From assembly GCA_905221605.1 (NCBI GenBank), contig CAJNDS010002657.1:694501-758500 (forward strand): 64,000 nt of DNA, written 5' to 3'. Shown in pieces: positions 23,461 through 35,494 of this stretch. The number at the start of each line of letters is the position of its first letter. Position 1 is the first letter of the stretch. Origin of the DNA: Symbiodinium natans (taxonomy: Eukaryota > Sar > Dinophyceae > Suessiales > Symbiodiniaceae). The position numbers were made by a program, and so were the translations under genes. Below the pieces are notes generated by a model. The model was not told the DNA's origin, did no database searches, and saw nothing but the letters and a program-made list of their open reading frames with translations.

Positions 23461-24090
23461 ACCCTCCTCAAATCTAAGCCCCAAACCCCAAACCCAAAAC
23501 CCCAAACCCAAACCCTAAACTCTAAACCCAGACCCTAAACCCCAAACCTCAAATCCTGAACTCTTGAACTCTAAACCCCCAACCCCAGCGTGGGTGCTTT
23601 TCTCCCGAAGGATCCAGCTACGTCATGATGGAAGAAAATTGTGTAGGGTTTAGGGTTGATTGAGTCCAACCTTAACATCATACAAAGATCTCCATTCCGG
23701 CAGGAACCTAAGGATGATTAGGAGGCACTTGGACCTTTAGGCGGGGAGGGGTACCCATTTGAGGGAAGGTTTGCGGAACCCCTTTATCATCCCTAAACCC
23801 TAAACCTTAAACCCTAAACCCTAAACCCTAAACCCTAAACCCTAAACCCGAAACCCGAAACCCGAAACCCGAAACCCGAAACCCTAAACCCTACCCTCAA
23901 CCCTGAACCCTAAAGCAAGTTACTTGGACGCTCAGAGATGCCCTTAACCCCTTTCTTTCTGGGGGCTAGGACGCCTGTATCATCCCTAAAGATGTTGAGG
24001 GCCTAGACCCTAAACCCTAAACCCTCAACCCTAAACCCTAGACCCTAAACCCTAAGCCCTCAGCCCTAAAGCCTAAACTTGACTCCAAAG
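23461..24090. other. Spacer between candidate genes
   Basis: Degenerate C-strand units, a possible short first exon at 23624-23641 (ATGATGGAAGAAAATTGT then GTAGGG), unique DNA, then clean CCCTAAA with a TTTCGGG-type block (CCCGAAA) at about 23.85 kb. Nothing stronger. Confidence 0.45.
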
Positions 24091-25865
24091 CGCTTCTTCC
24101 TCTACGAGTGTGATGGTTACGCTTAGGTGGCTTGAGACCAAGCCCAACCACTAGCCCAGAGAGCAGTTTAGGGCCTAGGGTGTGGGGAAGCTAGGGTTTA
24201 GGGTTTAGGGTCTAGGGTTTAGGGTTTAGGATTTAGGGTTCAGGCCTCTAGGTAAGCCCTCTTGAAGCTTGAAACACGCCAAAGATCCTGCAGCCACTGG
24301 CAAGCAGCTGCAAGACGAAACTTCAACAAAAGCCGTACAAGCTCTGAGTGATGTAAGTTTAGGGCTTGTTTGTTGGAGGTTGGGGTTTAGGGTTTAGGGT
24401 TTCGGGTTTTGGGTTGAGAGTTTAGGGTTGAGGGTTTAGGGTTATTTAGAGTTTGGATAACAAAAAATTAGGGCTGAACCATGCGAGCCCTTCTCCTGCG
24501 CGCAGCGCGCGTCGGATGCCGCTGCCACAGCGCCCAGGCCACGTGAAGCAGGGTTTATGCTGCTGCCATTGGTGAGTGCATATCCCTAAACCCTAAACCC
24601 TAAACCCTAAACCCTAAACCCTAAACCCTAATTTAGCCCCAAACCCCAAGCCCTAATCCCTAAACACTCAACCCTAAACCAAAATCCCTCAACCCTACAC
24701 CCTAGACTTTCGTATGCATAGGGTTTGGGGTTTAGGGGTGGGTGTGTACAGGTCGTTATAAAGGTCCCTTAAAGGAACGGACCATGGGATAAGAGCCCCT
24801 TACAAGGGGAATCCTTAAATCCTGACTCAGAAGGGGCCCTATGTTAGGGTTGTTAGGGCTTTTCAGGCTTTAGGGATCTGTGGTGTTTAGGGGTTTTCGG
24901 GGTTTAGGGTGTCTTGGTTTTTTAGGGCTTTAGGGCTTTTGTGGATTAAGGGCTTTCAGGGCTTTGAGGGTGTCGAGGGTTTTTGCCTTCAGGTTCTGTA
25001 GGGATTTAGGAGTTGTAGGGCTTGTGGGGCGGCGTTAGGGTTTTCGGGCTTTAGGAGTTTTGGGGCTTTTAGGGCTTTAGGGCTTTTTGGGCTTAGGGTG
25101 GTTAGGGCTTTTGGGGGTCGAGGTTCTAGGGGAATAGGGTTTTTAGGGGTTATGGGTCTTGGGGTTCACAGCCTTAGGTTTTTTTTAGGGCTTCCAGCAC
25201 TTTTAGGGTCTGGGGGCTTTTAGGGCTATAAGGGCTTAAGGGTTCTGGCAGAGGGGGGGGGGGGGTTGGGTGGGGATTGCGGTTTGTGGTTGCGGGTTTC
25301 GGGTGTTTAGAGGACGGTCAGGAACCGGATCCCGGAACCCGAAATCCGGGGATTAGAGGTTCTGAACCGAAGCCCTTATCTCCTGGACTCCTACTCCATG
25401 GTGGCAGCGAGATCAGCTGCTAAGATGTTGCTGGGGCGGGTTGCGACAGGTCACCAGACCCCATGACACAGAGAAGCACTGCGTTGCTTTGCAAAAAGCT
25501 AGAGTTTGGGATGTTTATACTTATATCCACAGCCCTTAATAGGTACTATAGTACCCCCTATTACATTTCCTATTAAGGCCTGTTAGTATAAGGGGAACAT
25601 CCCAAGCTAGAGTGCTTGCCGCAGAGACTTTGAAGCTCCTGAACTCCCATCCGCAACTCCTGGGCTTAGGGGCTTCAGAATCTTTATGGTTGGGGGGTTG
25701 AATTTTGTGGGCTTCGGACGCAGTGTCTCCCTCATTTCCTACAGGTACGTGCCGCGAAAGCAACATGAGAAGTTGAGTTCTGGTGTTTGTCTGGCAACTT
25801 CATTCATGGGCACGCAGCTCTTCGCATGCTCATCTTATTCGCTCATATGTAGGCGAAGCACCTGA
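24091..25865 (+). CDS. Candidate split gene (unknown product)
   Basis: Exon-like segments: 24091-24120 (RFFLYECDGY), 24294-24352 (TGKQLQDETSTKAVQALSD, donor GTAAGT), 24506-24571 (RASDAAATAPRPREAGFMLL, donor GTGAGT), 25373-25449, 25625-25688, and 25745-25865 (39 codons, TGA) preceded by the pyrimidine tract TCTCCCTCATTTCCTACAG. Joins 24352 to 24506 and 25449 to 25625 to 25745 are in phase; 24571 to 25373 is not resolved. The intron 25450-25624 contains a family 1 foldback with a 10-bp target duplication. No family recognised. Confidence 0.35.
24845..25235 (+). repeat. Degenerate G-strand repeat field
   Basis: Diverged units such as TTAGGGCTTT and TTTTAGGG with irregular spacing, ending near a run of G. 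No gene seen in it. Confidence 0.75.
25496..25613. mobile_element. Family 1 foldback with 10-bp target duplication
   Basis: AAGCTAGAGT occurs at 25496-25505 and again at 25604-25613, bracketing an inverted repeat whose outer bases are GGGATGTT and AACATCCC. The direct repeat is what insertion of a transposable element leaves, so family 1 is, or was, mobile. Confidence 0.85.
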
Positions 25866-26210
25866 ACTGAATTCACCCTTGAGCTGTGAAACCCTAAACC
25901 CTAAACCCTAAATCCTAAACCCTAAACCCTGAAACCCTAGACCCAAACTGAATTCACCCTTGAGCCGTGAAACCCTAAATGCCTTGAGCCCCAAAACCTC
26001 CAGGCCCTTTACACCCTGGAGCCAAAGCCCTAGACTCCAAAGCCTCTAAACCCGACACACTTTATCCCTGAAGCCTAAAGCCTAAAGCCGAAACCCTAAA
26101 CCCTAAACCCTAAACCCTAAACCCCTAAACTCTAAACTCTAAACCCTAAGCCCTAAGCCCTAAACCCTAAACCCCAAAACCCTAGACCCTAAACACCGGA
26201 AACTGTGCCG

Positions 26211-27409
26211 ATGAAGCCTGAGGCCAACGACCCCGTCAACTCAGTATTGTCGGAGTGCCTTGCATGCACGGTAGCTTTTGAGCTTTACCTGACATAGCCG
26301 ATTTAGGGTTTAGAGGTTTAGGGTTTCGGGTTTAGGCAGTTAGCAGTGTTCGCGTGTCTGGATCCATGAGTTGCAAAACCCATTGTGGTTTTCATTGCCT
26401 GTCTAGCTCCTCGATTCTCGCGGGGTCTTGGTACCTGGACCTAAACTCTAAACTCTAAACCATGAATGTTTTGCCACTTTTCGTTGACGCATTGCCGACG
26501 ATCGGCATTCGTGTCCGGGTTCGTCAGAAGCCTAAACCGGCTTAAGGATTCAGGGTTTCGGGTTTAGGGTTTCGGGTTTCCATACGCCACTTGTTTCGAG
26601 CCAGTATGTCACGCCCTGAATACAATACCTGAGTTCTTTGATGTGCTACCTTGTTTCTGCTAGCCTACTACACCTGGGACCCAGGGTAGACCCTTATTTC
26701 CTCTTTTTTAGGGCTTCGGTTCCCTAAACCCTAAACCCGAAACCCTGAAACCTTATAATTTCTAGGTTGCTCTTGGCGCTAGACCAGGTGGTTGACAAGA
26801 AGGTTCCTTGAAGCCAGAAGCACCCCACATTGCTTGAGAGGCCCCAGTCTTGTCCAAAATTCCGCTTTTCACTCCAAACCCCAACACCCTTAATCCTAAA
26901 CCTCTGAACCCTAAATCCTAACCCCTAAACTCTAAATCCTAACCCCTAAGCCCTAAACCCCAACACCCTAAATCCTACACCCTCAACCTTAAACTTTCAG
27001 CGGCCTCTTTCAACCACCGAGGTTGTCCCGCGCAGTCTCTGCGCAAGGCACAGATGCAGTGTTCCACGGGCTGCCAAGCTGCAACTTTTTGGGGTCTGTG
27101 GATTAGGGTTTGGGGTTTAGGGTTTAGGTATTAGGGTTTAGGGTTTAGGGTCTTCGGGTCTGAGGGTTGAGGTCAATTTTTGGGGTTTGTGGCTTAGGGT
27201 TTAGGGTTAAGGTGGAAGTGGAATCTCCAGCAGCGCACACAAGGGTTCAGGTTTAGGGTTCAGGGTGTTAGGGCTTAGAGCATAGGGTTATCGGGTTTAG
27301 GGTTTAGGGTTTAGGGTTTAGGGTTTAGGGTTTAGGGCGGAATGTTGGGGTTGACCTGAAGCGTGGATCCTTGTTTCTTGCACCCTGGACTCTCGTGGAT
27401 TTTTTTTAG
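26211..27409 (+). CDS. Exon-like islands, possible gene start and end (unknown)
   Basis: ATG at 26211 opens MKPEANDPVNSVLSECLACT before a GTAGCT donor. Further islands: about 26347-26450 (open), ATG 26462-26545 (27 codons, TAA), 26766-26802 (LLLALDQVVDKK), 27001-27093 (after AACTTTCAG, two frames open) and 27336-27409 (RNVGVDLKRGSLFLAPWTLV, TAG), the last starting right after TTTAG of an array. I could not fix one consistent chain, so treat these as separate coding-like pieces. Confidence 0.25.
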
Positions 27410-27501
27410 AATTCAAAACGGGCCCCAAACCCGAATCCCCAACCCAACCCCCGCCACGCCCCCCCCCCCCGCCCCCGCCCCCCAATCGGTGTTTGCTGCA
27501 G

Positions 27502-29054
27502 GCTTGCAGAAGTCAAGAATCTTGAGTTCGGAGGGCTGTTAAACCTAGACTGGTTTGCAAAACCCCAGAGGTCTATTGTAAGCCCGAAAAGCCCCAACCC
27601 CGCAACCCTAAACCCAAGACCCTCAGCCTCAGCCTCACCTAGAGTAACCTGCATACCCTTGAAAAGAATTCTTGGGCAGGGCCCTTGTTTGAGGGGGTGT
27701 ATAGCTCACTCTAGGTAAACCTTAAGTAAGCCTTAGACCCGAAGCCCTAAACCTAAACCGTAAGCCCCTGGTGCTCCTCGTCGAAATCGGAAGACAAGAA
27801 CTCCAACCGCAAAGTGGAGACTTTAGGCCTCAGCCATGACTCTCGACCCCTTAACTCAACAGGGCTTAGGACTTATAAAAAGACCGAATCCCTAGACTCT
27901 AGAGGGCTTGGGGCTTCTAACCCTAAACCCTACGCCCTAAACCCTAAACCCTAAACCCTAAACCCTAAACCCTAAACCCTAAACCCTAAACCCTAAACCC
28001 TAAACCCTAAACCCTAAACCCGAGAGGGCGTATTTGCAAGTCTCACTTCAACCTGAGGATCCCCGCTGCTCAGCATCCGGATGGCGCAGAGGTGGCCTTT
28101 GCAGACCCCCAGGGAAGGTCTGAGGAAACATCTCACCCGGGAAAGAGGCTTCGGGTTTTCGGGTTTGGGGTTGAGGGTTGGGGGGCTTAGGGTTTGGGTT
28201 TAGGGTTTGGGGTTTGGGGTTTGGGGCTTAGGGTTTAGGGCAGTTACCCGAAGAGTACCCTGAACCCTGAACCCTTTCCAGGCCCGAAGAGTTAGAATTT
28301 AGAAGTTCTACTTTCTACCCACCTGAAGAGCGAGAAACATACCCAGCAATTGAAGGCCCTTAGTTTATTTTGGAGTACACATTCTAGAACTTAAAAAACT
28401 TAAGGATCCATGTGCGCATATCGTGTACTTTGGCCTTAACAGGGACCCAAGACAGTAGCTTTAGGGTCCAAGCATACGTTAAATAGGTACATGGACCCTT
28501 AGGGTAAGATATGACCGTAGGTTATTTTGAGTCATCGCAGGAGAAGCGCGACCGACTTCGACAGCTGGGTGCCGCCGCTGAGAAGGTGCAGTCTGGGATA
28601 TCCGCAGCCCTAAACCCTAAACCCTAAACCCTAAACCTAAACCCTAAACCCTAAACCCTAACCCGCCTAAACCCTAAACCCTAAGCCCTGAGTGTCTAAA
28701 ATGAGCCAAACTGGCTACTGCCCCCCAGACGGCACAGAAGATCCTCGCGCGAAAGGGAACCCAAGCCTCGGCTTTGTGTTTCGGGTTTAAGATTGATGGT
28801 GGGGTCTACCCTAGTTCCCTTATTTAGGTTTTTGAGTTTAGGGTTTATGGTATTGGGTGTAGGGTTTAGGGTTTATGAGGCCTACCCTAGTTCCCTTATT
28901 TTAGGTTTTTGGGTTTAGGGTTTATGGTATTGGGTGTAGGGTTTAGGGTTTATGAGGTAAGGTTTGGTATTGTCCGTGCCCTGCCAAAAGATGCCCAATA
29001 GATACACTCACAGGTTTTTGTAAGCAACGGTACCAACACTCACCAATACCAGAA

Positions 29055-29096
<42 letters not shown>

Positions 29097-29582
29097 GATG
29101 CATAGATACATAGATATATAGATATATAGATATATAGATATATAGATATATAGATATATAGATATATAGATATATAGATATATAGATATATAGATATATA
29201 GATATATAGGTGTATAGATATATAGATATATAGATATATAGATATATAGATATATAGATATATAGATATATAGATCTATAGATATATAGATATATAGATA
29301 TATAGATATATATCTATATATATATATGCACATATATGAAGCCTGCAGGCCTACCCGAGATCCTTAGCCCCAAAAGCCTGACTCCGGAAGACCCAAACTC
29401 CAAAAAAAAGTAGACCCCGAAGCTTCCCTAAACCCTAAACCCTAAACCCTAAACCCTAAACCCTAAACCCTAAACCCTAAACCCTAAACCCTAAACCCTA
29501 AACCCTAAACCCTAAACCCTGAGCCAGAGAAGCCTTCGGCCTCGCCCGCCCCTCGCCCCGCAAAAAAAAGACGACAAATTGA
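27502..29582 (+). CDS. Candidate split gene, basic tail (unknown product)
   Basis: Exons 27502-27577 ([20 protein letters not shown], donor GTAAGC), 28074-28154 (27 codons), 28541-28606 ([19 protein letters not shown]), 28729-28784 ([18 protein letters not shown], after CTGCCCCCCAG), 29528-29582 ([20 protein letters not shown]); all joins in phase. Another open island, 27765-about 27865, was left out because it does not fit the phase. The 5' end is unknown. The intron 28785-29527 contains a tandem duplication and an AT minisatellite. Confidence 0.33.
27919..28023 (-). repeat. Clean C-strand heptamer array
   Basis: About fourteen perfect CCCTAAA units upstream of island 28074. Confidence 0.9.
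28807..28957 (+). repeat. Tandem duplication of about 76 bp containing heptamers
   Basis: Two adjacent copies beginning CTACCCTAGTTCCCTTATTT and running through TTTATGGTATTGGGTGTAGG to TTTATGAGG, with only a few differences. Confidence 0.85.
29049..29330. repeat. AT-rich octamer minisatellite (TAGATATA)n
   Basis: Starts as (TA)n, then about 25 nearly perfect TAGATATA units, ending in (TA)n again. An antisense frame of 97 codons across it is only tyrosine, isoleucine and serine and is an artefact. Confidence 0.95.
29430..29521 (-). repeat. C-strand heptamer array
   Basis: About twelve CCCTAAA units before the island at 29528. Confidence 0.9.
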
Positions 29583-29700
29583 ATAGATAAGTAGCAATGA
29601 TAAAGCTAAACCTAAACCCTAAACCCCAGCACTAAACCCTAGCCCTAAACCTTAGCCCTAAACCCCAGCCCTAAACCCCAGCCCTAAACCCTAACCACAG

Positions 29701-31414
29701 AAGCCCTGCCGGAAAGGATTCGGCGAAGCGTCCGGAGGCGCTGGCTGAAGCTTTCACGGCGATGAAGGACGACTGGGAGTTTTTGTATTTCAAAGCCGGT
29801 GGCTTTCTGGGTTTACTTTGAATCGCAAAGCTTAAGCCCAGAGTTGATATGGGGTCTAAGGAAGGGTGAGGGTTTAGATAGAGTTTAGAGTCCATGTAGG
29901 TTTTACGAGAAGGTCCTTGAGGGAAGGGGTTTAGGGTTTAGGGTTTAGGGTTAGCGGGTTCAAGTGGCACTCCCCACTACCCCCTAAGGCTCGCTAAGCT
30001 TCCCGAGGTTGCCAAGACACCTAGCCCCCCCCCATGAACACCCTCCCTTAAGGTCCCTATAAGTTTATAGTGCTTAGTGGGTGCGGTTTAGGGCTTTTGA
30101 AGTTCTCAGGGCCTGTGGCTTCAGAGTTTTGGGGTTTAAGGTTTTTAAGGCTGGGCTAGGGGTTCAAGGGCTTAGGGTTTTGGGGCTTGAGGGGCTTAGG
30201 GGTCTTAGGGGTCTCGGAGTCTCGGGTTCAGTGTGTGCAGGGCTAGGGCTTAAGTTTCTGGATTTTTTGGGCTTTTAGGGTGTTTAGGCTAGAGGACTTG
30301 GAGTCATGCCCATAGTTCGACCCTTTTTCACCAGCCATGAACCTTTAAGCGGGTCCCTCAAGTCTGAAGGGGTTTAGAAAACCCGAACCCTGCACATCTA
30401 TCGCATTTCCAAAATTTCCCGAAAAAAACTGAAAAGAGCTAAGCCCTACACCCTAAACCCTAAACCCAAAGGGAGTTTGGGGGGCCATGCCCTGAACCCT
30501 GAAATGAGAATCCTTCAGCCCGGAACACGCACTACACCCTAAACCCTTGAATAAGAGTCCTTTGGCCCTAAAACACTCCAAACCCGAGACCCGGGACCCG
30601 AGTAGGCCATTATTCCGCTTGTTTTGGGATTAGGTTCCCTTATATGCCCCTTTGATGAACGAAAAGGCCACCCTTGTTATTCCTGGGTTACTCTTTGGTC
30701 TAGGGACCCTGGCCGTACCAACCCTAAACCCTAACCCTAAACCCTAACCCTAAGCCGTCAACCCTTAACCTGAAGCTCCGACTGCGTTTCGCGAGGATGA
30801 ACATTTCTTGGTGCGCTTAGCAGGACTCTGGGCGGAGGGCTACAGGGTGTAGATTTTTGGGCTTAGGGTCCCAGGTTTTCTGGCTCAACCCTAAACCCCA
30901 AACCCTAAGCCCTAAACCCTAAACCCTAGACCCTAAACCCTGGACCCTAAACCCTAGACCCTAAACCCTAAACCCTAAACCCTAAATCCTAAAACCCCCC
31001 TTGAACCCTCCCTTAAGAAGCCAAAAAGTCTGGAAGGAGTGCACACTACGGCGCGTGTCGCCGAGTTGGGATCTGAGACCTGGCGAAAAGTCGCTGAGCT
31101 CGCAGAGGATGAGGAGGCTTCGTTTAGGGTTTAGGGTTCAGGGGTTTTTAGAGAATAGGGTTTAGGGTTCAGGGGTCGGGGTGTTGGTGCTTGGGGTTCA
31201 GGGATCAGGGTTTAGCTTTTCACTGGATGAGTTCTGGCAAGTAGATGCCCTGAAGGGTTCCCAAAAGTGCTTCATAGTACTGCAGAGAGCGAAGAATCAG
31301 TGTTTCTACTTTCTGGATCCTTACAGGGGTTTGCCTTCCATGAAGGGCCTACTTTTTACAAGTACGCATTCTTCCCTGCTATCCAAGTATCGAACTTATG
31401 AGCCAATTTTGTGA
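29701..31414 (+). CDS. Candidate split gene, 65-codon last exon (unknown product)
   Basis: Segments 29701-29810 (36 codons, includes EALAEAFTAMKDDWEFLYFK), 30335-30371, 30796-30846 (DEHFLVRLAGLWAEGYR), 31018-31121 (GVHTTARVAELGSETWRKVA), 31216-31414 (FSLDEFWQVDALKGSQKCFI, 65 codons, TGA). The last four join in phase; 29810 to 30335 needs a further exon. The last exon begins right after TTTAG of a G-strand array. Composition is ordinary soluble protein. No family recognised. The 65-codon exon is among the longer open stretches and makes this one of the better models. Confidence 0.4.
30593..30714. mobile_element. Foldback element, family 4
   Basis: Left GAGTAGGCCATTATTCC, centre GGTTCCCTTATATGCCCC, right AAAAGGCCACCCTTG and GGGTTACTC. 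Copies at 32446-32543 and 45218-45340 share the same order. Confidence 0.7.
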
Positions 31415-31504
31415 CGTTTGAAAGGTACTCCTGCTCAAACTTTCAAGGATGCCCGAAGGTAAGTTTTGGAAGGCCGGCTTCTGAAGTTTTAGGGTTGACA
31501 GTTC

Positions 31505-33334
31505 ATGGCTCCTGGAAATTCCGCGAGTGCGGTGATTAGTGTCTTGGAGGTTTCTAGATTCTCCCACCAGGATTCCCCTCGATGCCCTGCTTCCCTTTCA
31601 GGGCTAGATTAGGCTCCCATATTCACGTAAATTTCAATCCTTCACCCTAAGCAACAAACCCTAAACCCGACACAAAAAAGAAAGGTACTATAGGGAGTCG
31701 GAGTAATTACGAATAGAATTCCCTTATAACCCCTACATAGTGATACCAGAATAACCCCCCCCCCCCCCGAAAAAAAAATTAGCAAAATACTATTCTAATT
31801 ATTTCGTCACCTATGGTGCTGAACATTTTCTTCCTGGCTTACTACTCGTTGCTTAAGAACCCTGGAAAACCCTAAACCCTAAACCCTAAACCCTAAACCC
31901 TAAACCCTAAACTTGTTCATACTTTTTTTAGGGGTTCGTCAGCAATTGGTAGGTTACTGGGGAGCCGGCCCAGCGGGTTCGCGGTCGAGTCAGCGGTAAC
32001 CATGGCCGCCCTTTCGAGGTTTAGGGTTTAGGGTTTAGGGTTTAAGTTTAGGTTTGAAGGGTTGTAGGTTGTTTCGGGCGTATCGTGTTTACAGGGGTTC
32101 TTAAGGCATATGGGGGTTGAGACAGTTATAGCGTTTAGGATCTTTGTGTGCCCCTTCAGGTCCGGTTTAGCTAAGCCCCAAAGTAGTGTCTAGGGTTTAG
32201 GGTTTTAGAGTATAACAGGTTTAGGGTTTTAGGGTGTTTCGGTTTCAGGTTCAGGGGGTTCGAGTCTCTAGCATTCCGGGTTTAGGCCCCATAGCTGAGA
32301 TCCAGTCGGCCAAGCAGCTCAGGCAGAGGTCCGAACCAGACTCTCAGCCCTACAAACCTTAAAGGCCCCCCAAACCCTCTATGCACACTTGTAAAGCCCA
32401 TACAAAAGCTATGAAGGCGACAAGCCCTAAAAACTTGGACTAGGACCGGGAGTAGGCCATTTTTTCCTTTTTTTTAAGGGTTGGTGTCATCTCCTTAAAG
32501 CCAAAAAGGCTGCCCTTTTCATTCCTAGGTTACTCCGGGGTCTAGTTGAGGGTTTTGAACCCTAAGCCCTAAACCCTAAACCCTAAACCGTAAACCCTAA
32601 ACCCTAAACCCTAAACCCTAAACCCTAAACCCTAAACCCTAAACCCTAAAAACTTTGAGGGCTTTGCAGCTGTGCAGGTGCTTGTTCGCGTGGGGGTGTT
32701 GCGCGCGGTGGGGCGAATGGCTGCCTCAGGAGCTGCTCAGCCCCTTCCCACCCCATGACCGCAAGAATTGGTTTAGGGTTTAGGGTTTAGGGTTCAGGGT
32801 TTAGGGTTTAGGGTTTAGGGTTTAGGGTTTATTGAGACCTTAGGACGCAGCAGCCTAACTCCTGCTTCTCGGCTATTTTGCTGCGAGGAGAATGCTTCTT
32901 TGACCCCTTCAACAAGAAACGGCACTCCTGTACTGCTACCACAGGTGAGCCCTAACGTCATGGGAATTCCACAGACTCCAACTTTTTTGAATGCTCCTTG
33001 ATTAGTATTGGAATCCTCTGTGCAGCTTGTGCAAGATTTCTTAGTTGGCAAACTAAAGCCCGCAGCCCTGAACCCCTGAAGCCCTACGCCCCCTCAACCC
33101 TTAGACCCTATATCCTTGAATCTCCAAAACCCCTACATCTCCTGAAGCCCTACAGCCCGCACATAGCCCCTTGGGCCCGATTTTAGGCCCTCCCTTTTGA
33201 TCGCCTGTTTTTTTAACCCTCCAAAAACACGGACCTTACCACCTTACAGGTAATATTTTCTGGGGGTATGCCAGGGTAAAGAATGCCTTGACAAACAACT
33301 ATGCTCAGAGGTGGTGGGTTTGCTAGATGGTTGA
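31505..33334 (+). CDS. Candidate split gene starting at ATG 31505 (unknown product)
   Basis: Exons 31505-31549 (MAPGNSASAVISVLE, donor GTTTCT), 31953-32018, 32300-32328, 32678-32770 (GEWLPQELLSPFPPHDRKN), 32844-32944 (GECFFDPFNKKRHS, donor GTGAGC), 33026-about 33050 (two frames open), 33275-33334 (GKECLDKQLCSEVVGLLDG, TGA). Joins are in phase through 33026; the link to 33275 is not. Two frames are open at 32678 and 32844. Several exons are cysteine-rich. No domain recognised. Confidence 0.35.
32446..32543. mobile_element. Foldback element, family 4
   Basis: GGAGTAGGCCATTTTTTCC at left; AAAAAGGCTGCCCTTTTCAT and GGTTACTCC at right. Lies in the candidate intron between 32328 and 32678. Confidence 0.7.
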
Positions 33335-33485
33335 CCCTGATGAGTGATACGCCTGCCCATCCTATAAACACTACCCATGAGCTGACCCTAAACCCTAAAC
33401 CCGAAACCCGAAACCCTAAACCCTAAACCCTAAACCCTAAGCCCTAAACCCTAAACCCTAAACCCTAAACTCCTTTTTGCGCGAG

Positions 33486-34011
33486 GAGATCCTGAGGCGC
33501 TGAGCTTTCTGGAGGCGGTCGAAAAGGACCCGGTGGCTGTAGGGGCCTTCAGGGTTTTGTGGGACTTTACATCCCAAACCCTAAGCCCAAAACCCTGAAC
33601 CCTGAACCCTTTAACATCCAGAGGGTTTACGGTTCCGGTTTCGGCCATGTTCCTGATGAAGAGTTCTGGCAGCGAAGGTGAACCTCCAACAGGAAAGAAG
33701 GGTTTTGCGGGTTTAGGTTTTTGTGAGGGAGGGAGAGAGGAAACACCCCCAAACCCTAAACCCTGAGCCCTAAACCCTACTTAAACCCTAATCCCGAAAC
33801 CCTAAACCCTAAGCCCTAAACCGTAAACCCTAAACCCTGGACCCTAAACCCTAAACCCTAATTCTAAACAAACTTGGAAGAGGAGTCCTCTGATCGCAAC
33901 GTGCAGTACGCAGCGCGCGACGCAGCCGCACGGATCAGGGGCGCGCCTTGGTTGCATCATGCAGCCCTGACCCATTCCTTCGAATCCCTGTTTACAAGCC
34001 CCTCCCCCTAA
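33486..34011 (+). CDS. Candidate split gene end (unknown product)
   Basis: 33486-33553 (PEALSFLEAVEKDPVAVGAF) and 33622-33677 (RVYGSGFGHVPDEEFWQR) join in phase. 33881-34011 is open for 42 codons to TAA (ESSDRNVQYAARDAAARIRG) but its phase does not match the previous exon with the borders I can see. Could be the 3' part of the gene upstream. Confidence 0.28.
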
Positions 34012-35091
34012 GACTAATTACACGCCGCTCCTCAGGGTTCAGGGTTGAGGGTTGAGGCGTTGAGGTGTTGAGGTGTTGAGGGGTTGAGGGGTTGAGGGGT
34101 TGAAGCGCTTGAGGCGCTTGAGGCGCTTGAGGCGGTTGAGGGGGTTGAGGGGGTTGAGGGTTTGGGGTTGGGGTTTAGGGTGTGGGGAGGGTTTAAATTC
34201 TCAGCCTGAGCCTGGAAGTTGAAAAGTGTGGAGTAGTCTAGCACTTGATAGCCAATTGCCAAACAATCTATTTGTATATCTGTTTATCTGTACGCAGGAT
34301 AAAAAATGAATATATGTACATATGTATATATATATATATATATATATGTAATATGCTACCCCCCCCCCCCAGCGACCTACCCTTTTTAGGCCTTTTTAGG
34401 CCTTTTCAACAAAAAACAGCAACTAAGGCCCAAGAGTCGCGTAGTTAATCACCGGGTAAAGAAGGACAGTTACTGGGACACCCACCTCACAGACCCCGAT
34501 AGGCCAGCATTGGATTAATCTACATTTTGAATCTGAAGCGGACAATGCTGTTTTTAGATGTTTCGATCTGTGTTTTTTCTATGCAAACTGTGCGGTTAAA
34601 GGGCAATTAATGTTTTGTTGAGCAACTAATTTATTTATACAATTGTGTTTGTACGAGGCAAAGTATTAATCAAATAGTGAAACATTTTTCTTGATTCTAT
34701 GCGAATTTAACTACTAGAGTAATTATTAAGCAAAGAGCCTAATCTGACTCAAGTGAATACTAGTTAAAGGAGCAGATACGAAATAGACACCATTCTCAAC
34801 CAAAATATGGCAAAGTGTACGTTTAAAGGGCAAATAATGCTTTATTGAGCAACTACTGTATTTATACAATTGTGTTGTACCCTCAACTCCTAAATCCCAC
34901 ACCCGTAGACCTCAACTGCTAAACGCCAAGCCCTTAAGCTCCCAACTCCTGAGCTCGAAACCCTAAACTCGCAACTCCTAAACTCCAAGCCCTAAACCTT
35001 AAACTCCTAAACCCCAAGCCCTAAACCCCTAACCCCTAACCCCAAACCCTAAGCGTGCCCAAGGGTAGATTTTGGGTACAAGGATCCTCAG
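34012..35091. other. Gene-poor stretch: minisatellite-like GTTGAGG units and AT-rich DNA
   Basis: 34030-34190 is a diverged (GTTGAGG)n field with GCGCTTGA blocks. 34260-34900 is AT-rich and array-free, with (TA)n at about 34.33 kb, a C-run at 34.36 kb and the direct repeat described below. From 34885 degenerate C-strand units resume. No gene seen. Confidence 0.7.
34593..34877 (+). repeat. Imperfect direct repeat, about 60 bp, 224 bp apart
   Basis: Copy one around 34593-34653 and copy two around 34817-34877 share TTTATACAATTGTGTT and GTTGAGCAACTA-type blocks. The DNA between them is AT-rich and unlike the rest of the window. Confidence 0.75.
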
Positions 35092-35494
35092 TGCGAAGCA
35101 CAGGAGCCCAGAAGACCTTGACCCGAAAGGGGTTTAGGGTTTAGGCTTTGAGGCTTCTAGGGTTTAGGTTTCAGGCTTCTAAACCCTAAACCTCAAACCC
35201 TAAACCCCAAACCCTAAACCCTAAACCCGAAACCCTAAACCCTAAACTCTAAACCCTCAACCCTAAACCAGTGGGATTTCAGGTTGGTGAGGTTTACGAA
35301 AATAGGGGGCCCCTAATATAGAACCCCCAAATAGCAGGATCCCCTTACAATAGTGTACCCCGAATATCGTGAACCCCCATATTAGGTTTTCATGCTACGG
35401 GTTTGGGGATCACGAGCCGTCCTTTTAGGATCCTACGGCCCTGCCCGGCGCGCGGCCGGCACAGCTGCTAGGCGCCTTCGACGCCAAGGAGTGA
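35092..35494 (+). CDS. Two exon-like islands (unknown)
   Basis: 35092-35131 (RSTGAQKTLTRK, after GATCCTCAG) and 35429-35494 (DPTALPGARPAQLLGAFDAK, TGA, after CCTTTTAG). Phases do not match directly. A family 3 foldback lies between them. Confidence 0.22.

Noticed and set aside
29040-29333. Antisense ORF of 97 codons
   Set aside because: It translates the TAGATATA minisatellite and consists of Tyr, Ile and Ser repeats.
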